Shown here piece after piece: positions 14,310 through 20,196 of a DNA stretch of 23,071 nucleotides. The DNA is taken from contig CAYMWP010000072.1 in NCBI GenBank assembly GCA_964393895.1, positions 1 to 23,071 of the forward strand, in the 5' to 3' direction. Below the pieces are notes generated by a model that worked only from the letters and a program-made list of their open reading frames with translations, did no database searches and was not told the DNA's origin. Both the position numbers and the translations under genes were made by a program. The stretch is from B4-G1 sp964393895. GTDB taxonomy: Bacteria > Chloroflexota > Anaerolineae > B4-G1. Each line of letters starts with the position of its first letter. Position 1 is the stretch's first letter.

Positions 14310-15098
14310 ATGTTCGAGGTCAAAAACCTGACCAAAATCTATGACGATGGGACCGTCGCCCTGCGCAATATCAGCTTTGAGGTAGCGGATGGCGAGTTCC
14401 TGATCATCATCGGCCTGAGTGGCTCCGGCAAGTCCACCCTCCTGCGCTGCATCAACCGGTTGATTGATCCAACCGAGGGACAAATCTTGTGGGACGGGGT
14501 GGACATCACGGCCGCCGAACATGTCGAACTGCGCAATATCAGACGCCAGATTGGAATGATCTTTCAACAGTTCAACCTGGTCAAACGTTCCACCGTGCTG
14601 ACCAACGTCCTCTCCGGCCGGCTGGGATACGTGAACCCGTGGTCCAGTCTCCTGCACCGCTTCCCGGACGAGGATCAAAAGATGGCGATGGCGGCGCTGG
14701 AGCGGGTGGGCATTGCCGACCAGGCTCGCAAGCGGGCGGACGAGTTGAGCGGTGGACAGCAACAGCGGGTGGGCATCGCTCGCGCACTGATGCAGCAACC
14801 CCGTATGATCCTGGCCGACGAGCCAGTGGCCAGTCTGGACCCCGTGCTGGCCCACTCTATCCTCGAACGACTGGAGCAACTGAACCAAGAGGAAAAGATC
14901 ACGATCCTGTGCAGCCTGCACTATCTGGACTTGGTGCAGCAATACGCCACGCGGGTGATCGGCCTGCGAGATGGCGAGATCGTCTACCGGGGCAGCCGGA
15001 AGGATATCCGCGCCATGACGGACAGAGAGTTCAAAGAGATTTACGGCCAGGAGGCGGTCCGAGTGAGTGTGGGGCTGCAAGAGGGAGGGACGGAGTAA
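14310..15098 (+). CDS. phnC: Phosphonate-type ABC transporter ATP-binding protein
   Basis: A 262-aa ATPase that powers uptake by the PhnCDE transporter at the inner membrane face. Walker A is GLSGSGKS (35-42), the Q-loop is IFQQFNLVKR, the signature is LSGGQQQR and Walker B is MILADEPVASLDP, the PhnC-typical form. I start at the ATG at 14310, which has the ribosome site AGGAGGA immediately upstream. An in-frame ATG at 14268 would add 14 residues encoded by the inverted-repeat element and is less likely. The stop codon overlaps the phnE start by one base (TAATG), so the two are probably translationally coupled. Confidence 0.94.
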   Translation: MFEVKNLTKIYDDGTVALRNISFEVADGEFLIIIGLSGSGKSTLLRCINRLIDPTEGQILWDGVDITAAEHVELRNIRRQIGMIFQQFNLVKRSTVLTNVLSGRLGYVNPWSSLLHRFPDEDQKMAMAALERVGIADQARKRADELSGGQQQRVGIARALMQQPRMILADEPVASLDPVLAHSILERLEQLNQEEKITILCSLHYLDLVQQYATRVIGLRDGEIVYRGSRKDIRAMTDREFKEIYGQEAVRVSVGLQEGGTE

Positions 15099-16627
15099 TG
15101 GCGACGCGCAGAGTTCAACAGGAAATCCAGCCTAGCCTGGTGCCGCCAGTTGTGGCAGGTGTCGCATCGCTACTAATCCCCGGCCTGGGGCAGGCGCTGG
15201 CCCGACAACTCCAACGGGGATTGCTCCTGCTAGGCTCTCTAATTATCAGTATCGGTCTCTTGACCTGGCGCGTGATCCTGCTGACCCCCAGGGAAGTCGG
15301 AGCAATTGCCAAGCTTAGCAAAGCCCTCAACCGCCGGCCCGTGTTCGTGATCCCCGTACTGGTGGGCATTGCGGCTCTATGGTTGTGGATCGCGTGGGAC
15401 GCTTACCAGCAGGCCCGGCCAGAGCGGCGGGGGGGAGTGGCCATCTTTGCACTCGCGCTCGTGCTTTTCTTTGGGCTGGGCTGGCAAATCAGCGAGATCA
15501 ACCTCTACAAGATGGTGGCAGAGCTTTCGGATGCCTCAGGGCCTCTATCTCGAGTCGTGTGGCCGTGGGCAGCGGCCGTCACGCGGGACGTTGAGACAGT
15601 CAGCGCCGGGGCCGACATTCTGTCCCCCTGTGACGAACTGCCGCCACCAGCGCCGCCGGAAGAAACGCCCGGCCAACCCTACCTGGTGGCCGACCCGACC
15701 TGTGGCGATCTTTCTGAGCAAGCAGCACAAGAAGGAGAACTCGTAACCATACCCGGCACTACTTTGACTATCGTCGGGCGGGGCTTTGACCCGAACACAA
15801 AGACCGAAATCTGGTGGGCCGACCCCCTCGGCAACGAGTTCCGCATGCGCAAGGAGGGGGAATATATCGTCCTCCAAACAGACGATGAGGGAGCCTTCCA
15901 GATCCAGATCACTATGCCCTATCGGCTCATCCCTCCCAGCTCAGAGGGCCGTCAGATCCACCGGGTGGAGGCGCGGCAGGTCTCGGCCGTGGGCAACCTA
16001 AAGCCCAGCGACGCATTGCTGAACAACATCGAAAAGATGGTAGAGACCATCGTCCTGGGAATGATGGCGACCATATTTGGCATCATCTTTGCCATTCCCG
16101 TCAGCTTCCTGGCCGCCCGGAACCTGATGACCGGTTCCCCGATCACGATGGCGCTCTATTTTATCACCCGCACCATTCTGAACATCATCCGCTCCATCGA
16201 GCCACTGATCTGGGCCATTCTCGCCATCACGGTGGTGGGACTGGGGCCTTTCGCCGGCATCATCGCCCTGACCGTCCACTCCATCGCCGCTCTGGGCAAG
16301 CTCTACTCCGAGGCCATTGAGTCGATTGACCCCGGCCCCATCGAGGCCATCCAGGCCACCGGCGCGACCCGCTTGCAAACGATCATGTACGCCGTGGTGC
16401 CGCAGATGATCCCGCCCTTTGTCTCCTTCTCCATCTACCGTTGGGACATCAACGTTCGCATGTCCACCATCATCGGCCTGGTGGGCGGCGGCGGCATCGG
16501 CTTCTTGCTGACTCAGTACATCCGGTTGTTGGACTATCGCTCGGCCGGGATTTGCGTCTGGTTCATCGCCATCACCGTGGCGACCCTGGATTACGTGAGT
16601 GCGGACATCCGGCAGCGGTTCGTGTGA
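15098..16627 (+). CDS. phnE: Enlarged PhnE permease with N-terminal membrane domain and extracytoplasmic insert
   Basis: A 509-aa permease; PhnE proteins are usually about 260-280 aa. Residues 315-505 are the normal PhnE core, with the EAA loop EAIESIDPGPIEAIQATGATRLQTIMYAVVP (shown in pieces: EAIESID, GATRLQTI, YAVVP) at about 405-436. Before it is a separate module: about four hydrophobic helices (17-36, 41-62, 82-101, 113-131), the first with a TM2-like SLLIPGLGQ. Then comes about 180 residues of polar sequence (135-310), with two Cys (178, 202) and a beta-rich TIG/IPT-like stretch TTLTIVGRGFDPNTKTEIWW. Helix count suggests this insert is outside the cell membrane, where it could dock PhnD. 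The start overlaps phnC in TAATG, preceded by GAGGGAGGGACGGAG. Confidence 0.9.
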   Translation: MATRRVQQEIQPSLVPPVVAGVASLLIPGLGQALARQLQRGLLLLGSLIISIGLLTWRVILLTPREVGAIAKLSKALNRRPVFVIPVLVGIAALWLWIAWDAYQQARPERRGGVAIFALALVLFFGLGWQISEINLYKMVAELSDASGPLSRVVWPWAAAVTRDVETVSAGADILSPCDELPPPAPPEETPGQPYLVADPTCGDLSEQAAQEGELVTIPGTTLTIVGRGFDPNTKTEIWWADPLGNEFRMRKEGEYIVLQTDDEGAFQIQITMPYRLIPPSSEGRQIHRVEARQVSAVGNLKPSDALLNNIEKMVETIVLGMMATIFGIIFAIPVSFLAARNLMTGSPITMALYFITRTILNIIRSIEPLIWAILAITVVGLGPFAGIIALTVHSIAALGKLYSEAIESIDPGPIEAIQATGATRLQTIMYAVVPQMIPPFVSFSIYRWDINVRMSTIIGLVGGGGIGFLLTQYIRLLDYRSAGICVWFIAITVATLDYVSADIRQRFV

Positions 16628-16628
16628 G

Positions 16629-16667
16629 ATAAGGTGCGACGCACTTTAGAAGTGCGTCGCACCTTAT
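16629..16667. repeat. Perfect REP-like palindrome, copy E1
   Basis: ATAAGGTGCGACGCACTT and AAGTGCGTCGCACCTTAT form a perfect 18-bp stem with a 3-base loop. It starts 2 bases after the phnE stop and ends 13 bases before the next start codon. A near copy, E2, is at 19592-19624. It probably ends or slows transcription of phnE; TATACT at 16665-16670 on its right edge could be a -10 for the next gene. Confidence 0.8.
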
Positions 16668-16679
16668 ACTCCGAGTACA

Positions 16680-17597
16680 ATGCTCCATCTAGCCGTCGTC
16701 ATCGTCAGTTGGAATGTGAGGGGCCTGCTGGCAGATTGCCTGCGGTCCCTCTTTTCCGATATAGAACGCTCAAACCTGCAAGCCCAAGTCTGGGTCGTGG
16801 ATAACGGATCCGCCGACGGCACGCCAGAGATGGTTACGGCAACTTTCCCTGCCGTCCGTTTGATCGCCAGCCGGGAGAACCTCGGCTTTGTGCGGGGCAA
16901 CAACCTGGCGCTGCGTCAGATAAACTCCCCAACTCCCAAACCTCCAGACTATGTATGGCTGCTGAACCCGGACACAGAAGTGCAGCCAGGGGCAACGGCG
17001 GCGCTCCTGGCGGCGCTCAAGTCCGACCCTCAAACCGGCGTGGTCGGGCCGAAGCTCCTTTACCCCGATGGTTCCTTGCAGCACTCGGCCTTTCGCTTTC
17101 CTGGACTGATTCAACTGATTTTTGACCTGTTTCCTCTCCCCGCCCGGCTGTACGAAACCCCGCTCAATGGGCGCTACCCACGCCGTTTCTACGAGGGCGA
17201 GTCGCCCTTCCCAATAGATCACCCCCTGGGGGCGGCGATGATGGTGCGGGCAGAGACTATCACAGAGGTAGGGCTGCTGGACGAGGGTTATTGGATGTAC
17301 TGCGAAGAAATAGATTGGTGCTGGCGCATGCGCCAGGCGCACTGGCACATCTACTGCGTGCCCGCTGCACGTGTGGTCCACCACGCGGGTCAATCAAGCG
17401 GACAGGTGCGCATCTCCTCCTTCGTCAACTTGTGGACGAGCCGGGCCAGGCTCTACGCTCGCCATCACGGGCCACTCACGCGGCGGCTGGCGCGAGCGCT
17501 CGTGCGCGCCGGGATGCAGCGACAGATGCGTGGGGCTTCCCCCGAGATGGTCGCCGCCTGCCGGCAAGTCATCCAGGCCTGGGAAAAAGTCCGATGA
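16680..17597 (+). CDS. Family 2 glycosyltransferase (rhamnosyltransferase-like)
   Basis: A 305-aa GT-A fold enzyme that transfers a sugar from a nucleotide donor, probably in cell-surface polysaccharide or glycolipid synthesis. Motifs: VVIVSWNVRGLLADCL at the N-terminus, VVDNGSADGT (donor binding), NLGFVRGNN, LLNPDTEV (the DxD-type metal site), GAAMMVRAE and DEGYWMYCEEIDWCWR (acceptor/catalytic region), a set typical of rhamnosyltransferase-like GT2 proteins. No membrane segment is evident, so it is cytoplasmic or peripheral. The ribosome site is weak. The stop overlaps the next glycosyltransferase start by 4 bases (ATGA), pointing to translational coupling and a shared glycan. Confidence 0.92.
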   Translation: MLHLAVVIVSWNVRGLLADCLRSLFSDIERSNLQAQVWVVDNGSADGTPEMVTATFPAVRLIASRENLGFVRGNNLALRQINSPTPKPPDYVWLLNPDTEVQPGATAALLAALKSDPQTGVVGPKLLYPDGSLQHSAFRFPGLIQLIFDLFPLPARLYETPLNGRYPRRFYEGESPFPIDHPLGAAMMVRAETITEVGLLDEGYWMYCEEIDWCWRMRQAHWHIYCVPAARVVHHAGQSSGQVRISSFVNLWTSRARLYARHHGPLTRRLARALVRAGMQRQMRGASPEMVAACRQVIQAWEKVR

Positions 17598-18343
17598 ACG
17601 TGACCGCCATCGTTCCCGCGCGAGACGAAGAGCACAACATCTCGGATTGCCTGGAGAGCCTGGCCTGGGCAGACCGGCGGGTCGTCTTCCTGGACTCGCG
17701 CACCCACGACCGGACGGCGGAACTGGCCCGCGAGGCGGGGGCGGAGGTGATGCTGCACCCCTTTGAACATTTCGCCCAGTTCCACAACGACGCGATGGAC
17801 GCGGTGGAGGCGGACTGGGTTTTCTTCGTGGACGGAGACGAGCGGGCCACGCCGGAGCTGGCGGAGGAAGTGCGCTCGGTGACGGACGGGGCTCGCGAGG
17901 AGGTGGCCTGGGCCGTGCCGCGCCACAACTATATCTTTGGGCGGCTCACGCTGGGGGCGGGCTGGTATCCCGACTACCAGTCGCGCTTGCTCCTCCGAGA
18001 GCGCGTGCGCTGGGAGCGACCCGTCCACGAGATAATCGTGGCGGACGGGTCAACAGGACATCTCGAGAATCCCCTCATTCACTACAACTATGATGACTTG
18101 GCCGACTTTGTCGCCCGGCAAGAGAGGTACACCAACGTTGACGCTGGCATCCTCTTTGACGAGGGAATTCGTCCCCGTATCTACACCCCCTATTCCCAGG
18201 CGGCGCGCCAATTCTGGTGGCGATTCGTCACACTGCGCGGAGCGCGAGATGGGTTGCATGGGCTGTGGCTGAGCCTGCTGATGGCCTACTACGAGGCGGT
18301 GAAATACCGGAAGCTGGCGCGGCTGCGGGCAGCCAATCGTTGA
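17594..18343 (+). CDS. Family 2 glycosyltransferase, WaaE/KdtX-like
   Basis: A 249-aa GT2 enzyme. It has VTAIVPARDEEHNISDCL, an FLDSRTHDRT donor-site segment, FFVDGDER as the metal-binding motif, and GWYPDYQSRLLLRERVRWERPVHE, a block characteristic of the WaaE family that adds glucose or related sugars in lipopolysaccharide-core or capsule synthesis. The C-terminal part is rich in aromatics and basic residues (QFWWRFVTLRGARDGLHGL) and may associate with the membrane. It overlaps the previous glycosyltransferase gene by ATGA. The sugar and acceptor are unknown; if the organism lacks lipopolysaccharide the acceptor would be another surface glycan. Confidence 0.92.
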   Translation: MNVTAIVPARDEEHNISDCLESLAWADRRVVFLDSRTHDRTAELAREAGAEVMLHPFEHFAQFHNDAMDAVEADWVFFVDGDERATPELAEEVRSVTDGAREEVAWAVPRHNYIFGRLTLGAGWYPDYQSRLLLRERVRWERPVHEIIVADGSTGHLENPLIHYNYDDLADFVARQERYTNVDAGILFDEGIRPRIYTPYSQAARQFWWRFVTLRGARDGLHGLWLSLLMAYYEAVKYRKLARLRAANR

Positions 18344-18368
18344 CGGCTCCAAGTTGGCATGTTATACT
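18340..18368 (+). promoter_or_regulatory. Strong candidate promoter for the 18385-19586 gene group
   Basis: TTGACG (18340-18345) and TATACT (18363-18368) are 17 bp apart, and TG at 18360-18361 adds an extended -10. The -35 overlaps the stop codon of the preceding gene. Transcription would start about 10 bases before the ATG at 18385, leaving almost no leader. Confidence 0.65.
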
Positions 18369-18384
18369 ATCCGCAAGACAATCA

Positions 18385-18534
18385 ATGGACATTCTGCATC
18401 CCACGCCGGAGGAGATGACGGTCGCACTGCTGGAAGCGGCGGAAGCGGAGCGGTGGAACCACTGGCAGCACGAGGTAGAACAACACGCCGACGATTGGCG
18501 TGACGTCGGGGATATACGCCCCGCTTGCCGATGA
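18385..18534 (+). CDS. Small hypothetical protein, possibly the 5' part of the next gene
   Basis: A 49-aa frame (MDILHPTPEEMTVALLEAAEAERWNHWQHEVEQ..., cut here) with coding-like, GC-rich third positions and a good promoter directly upstream, but no ribosome site. It ends in TGA at 18534 and overlaps the following frame by 35 bases. I do not recognise it. Either it is a leaderless short gene coupled to the next, or a frameshift has split a single gene of about 230 codons. Confidence 0.4.
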   Translation: MDILHPTPEEMTVALLEAAEAERWNHWQHEVEQHADDWRDVGDIRPACR

Positions 18535-19078
18535 GATTATCCACTGTATGCGTCCAGACCGTGGAAAGCGGTACTGCGAGCGATGGGGAGAACAGAAAGG
18601 TGTTCGTCCCAGTGAGGTGGAGAAAATAAATACTTGCGTTTATGAACCATATTGGCCGGACCCATCCAGGGAACTCGAAGCCTGTCTGAATTTCTACCGC
18701 AAGTTGGTGACGAAATTACATATTTGGGACTTGCTGGAATTCGTGGCCTACCTGGGCTACCGCGACGGCGTGGATTGGTCGTTGAAACAATTGGGACGGG
18801 AGAACGTAGACCCGGACGTGCTGGCCGAGATCGAGGAACTGGACGCCAAGTTGCGGGCCAACGCAGACTACCTGGTGAACGATCTGGAACTCTATCGCCA
18901 CATCCGGCGGGACGAACCGGAAGAGTACTGGTGGTGGTACCTGGACAGCGGAAAGCCGGACAGCCCACCGGAGGACAGGGAAGCAATCAGAGAGGCGTGG
19001 CAGCCAGTTCAAGCGACGGCAGTGACAGCAATAGCGGAGGAACAGGCCCCTTACGAGACGATACCCAAAGACGAGTAG
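18500..19078 (+). CDS. Hypothetical protein rich in acidic and aromatic residues
   Basis: A frame of 192 aa from a GTG at 18500; an internal ATG at 18548 would give 176 aa. No known motif is recognised. The middle part (LHIWDLLEFVAYLGYRDGVD, LDAKLRANADYLVNDLELY) is helical in character, with a YWWWYLD cluster, and the tail is low in complexity. Bases 18545-18730 are noticeably poorer in GC than the flanking sequence, as is the codon use (ATA AAT ACT), which hints at a different origin for the N-terminal third. It ends 4 bases before the HNH gene, so the two are likely co-transcribed. Confidence 0.6.
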   Translation: MTSGIYAPLADEIIHCMRPDRGKRYCERWGEQKGVRPSEVEKINTCVYEPYWPDPSRELEACLNFYRKLVTKLHIWDLLEFVAYLGYRDGVDWSLKQLGRENVDPDVLAEIEELDAKLRANADYLVNDLELYRHIRRDEPEEYWWWYLDSGKPDSPPEDREAIREAWQPVQATAVTAIAEEQAPYETIPKDE

Positions 19079-19082
19079 ATTA

Positions 19083-19586
19083 ATGAACGAACCTGTCCTG
19101 GTACTCAACGGCAACTATGAACCCATCAATGTCTGCAACACCAAGCGGGCTATGGGATTGATCCTGGCGGACAAGGCCACGGTGCTGGAGAACGGGCGGG
19201 GGTTCATCCACACCGTCTCCCACACCTACGAGCGCCCGTCCGTCATTCGCCTGGTCTACGTCGTGCGCCGACCGCGCTCCCACGTGCGCTTGTGCAAGCG
19301 GGAAATTCTGCGCCGGGACGGATACCGTTGTCAATACTGCGGGCGAGAGGCGAGCCAACTGACGCTGGATCACGTCGTGCCCCGGCACCGGGGAGGAGAG
19401 CACTCCTGGGAGAATCTGGTGGCGGCCTGCCCGCAGTGCAACCGGCGCAAAGGGGGACGCTCGCTGGCAAGGGCCCGGATGAAACTGCTGCGCCAGCCAT
19501 TCGAGCCGCGCCCCACGGCTCAGTACCTCTTTGGGCGCTACATCGGAGGCAACGGCGCGTGGGGCAAGTACCTGGAAGGTTGGTAA
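19083..19586 (+). CDS. HNH endonuclease family protein
   Basis: A 167-aa protein with a standard HNH nuclease fold at 80-125: a zinc-binding CQYC (C83, C86) and CPQC (C116, C119), the metal and catalytic segment LDHVVPRHRGG (D96, H97) and ENLVAACPQCNRRKG (N111, N120). The N-terminal 70 residues (VLVLNGNYEPINVCNTKRA) mark a widespread stand-alone bacterial HNH group whose function is not established. No restriction methyltransferase, phage or toxin partner is next to it, so neither defence nor mobility is supported by context. A weak ribosome site precedes the ATG; the spacing of 4 bp to the upstream gene suggests an operon. Confidence 0.88.
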   Translation: MNEPVLVLNGNYEPINVCNTKRAMGLILADKATVLENGRGFIHTVSHTYERPSVIRLVYVVRRPRSHVRLCKREILRRDGYRCQYCGREASQLTLDHVVPRHRGGEHSWENLVAACPQCNRRKGGRSLARARMKLLRQPFEPRPTAQYLFGRYIGGNGAWGKYLEGW

Positions 19587-19591
19587 GAACA

Positions 19592-19624
19592 AGGTGCGAC
19601 GCGCTTCTCAAGTGCGTCGCACCT
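19592..19624. repeat. REP-like palindrome, copy E2
   Basis: AGGTGCGACGCGCTT and AAGTGCGTCGCACCT form a 15-bp stem with one G-T pair and a 3-base loop, nearly the same as E1 at 16629-16667. It lies between the convergent HNH and DUF126 genes, where it could terminate both. Its right arm is translated as the last codons (EVRRT) of the DUF126 protein. Confidence 0.8.
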
Positions 19625-20003
19625 CGATCTCCCCATCCCGCACCCACACCCAATCCCCGGTGCGAATGAGCGCGACCTCTACCTGATCCACCATTGGAAT
19701 CCCGGCAATGATCGCCCCCACCGCCACGACCGGGTCCGCCTCGGCGTTGACGATGGCTACAGGGGCCGCGCCATTGCGCGCCAGCCGGTAGAGCGTGTAG
19801 GAGCCGACCGTGCTGCCCTTGCCCGTAGGGAAAACGAGCACGCGCCCGGCCACACATTCCCCTTCGAGCGGATGACCAGGCTCGACGACCACGCCCGTAT
19901 CTGGGTCCACACCGCCCAGGAAGCCGATAGGTTCGGGCGACACCAGCGCCTCGCCCTCTGCCTGCCCGGCTCTGACTATGCGAGCTGGAACTGGAAAGTG
20001 CAT
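19608..20003 (-). CDS. DUF126 / aconitase X small (swivel) subunit
   Basis: A 131-aa protein of the aconitase-X swivel-domain family. Hallmarks: GEALVSPEPIGFLGGVD near the start, VLVFPTGKGSTVGSY with Ser64 in the expected active-site loop, and NGAAPVAIVNAEADPVVAVGAIIAGIPMVD. In archaea the small and large subunits together form phosphomevalonate dehydratase of a modified mevalonate pathway; other bacterial relatives act on hydroxyproline. The large (DUF521) subunit usually lies next to it but is not in this window, so the substrate is open. The last residues VRRT are encoded by the REP palindrome E2. It is preceded by GAGGG about 7 bases upstream of the ATG and by TATAAT. Confidence 0.85.
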   Translation of the reverse strand: MHFPVPARIVRAGQAEGEALVSPEPIGFLGGVDPDTGVVVEPGHPLEGECVAGRVLVFPTGKGSTVGSYTLYRLARNGAAPVAIVNAEADPVVAVGAIIAGIPMVDQVEVALIRTGDWVWVRDGEIEVRRT

Positions 20004-20032
20004 TACCGCGCCCTCGACTACAACCTATGATT

Positions 20033-20038
20033 ATTATA
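20033..20038 (-). promoter_or_regulatory. -10 box of the DUF126 gene
   Basis: On the minus strand this is a perfect TATAAT, 29 bp upstream of the ATG at 20003. The expected -35 position falls in or next to the end of repeat B2 (GAGCAG), a poor match, so the element's end may supply the upstream part of this promoter. Confidence 0.5.
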
Positions 20039-20049
20039 CTGGCGCAGGG

Positions 20050-20189
20050 GTAACTGCTCAGCCTGGCACGCGCTCAGACCTCCGAGGTCTTGCAAAACCC
20101 GTTCAGGCGTGAAATCCCGGCCTTTTTCGACGGTCGCAGTGGGCAGAATGCCTGTCGCAGACCTCGGAGGTCTTGACCTGAGTAGTAAC
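20050..20189. mobile_element. MITE-like element, family B, copy B2
   Basis: 140 bp, with ends GTAACTGCTCAG and CTGAGTAGTAAC (two changes from the B1 right end). It carries AGACCTCCGAGGTCT (20076-20090) and its inverse AGACCTCGGAGGTCT (20159-20173) at the same relative places as B1, and shares the internal blocks GCGTGAAA, TTTTTCGAC and GCAGTGGG. No target duplication is visible, so it may be an older insertion. It fills the gap between the end of dinG and the DUF126 promoter. Confidence 0.8.
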
Positions 20190-20196
20190 AGATCTG

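Noticed and set aside
13259..14335. 358-codon minus-strand frame opposite phnD
   Set aside because: Mirrors phnD codons and runs across the inverted repeats; no motif.
14489..15097. An open frame that continues upstream from phnE, in phase, through most of phnC
   Set aside because: It is the wrong frame of phnC, a clear ATPase gene. The ATG at 15098 has an overlap typical of coupled genes and begins the first membrane helix sensibly.
19083..19586. HNH protein as part of a defence or toxin system
   Set aside because: No methyltransferase, helicase partner, immunity gene or phage gene is adjacent; DinG is on the other strand beyond another gene and a repeat.
1388..20189. Repeated palindromes as a CRISPR array or as integron attC sites
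   Set aside because: Copies are kilobases apart with no regular spacing, no cas or integrase genes, and they lie in inverted-repeat elements with target duplications.
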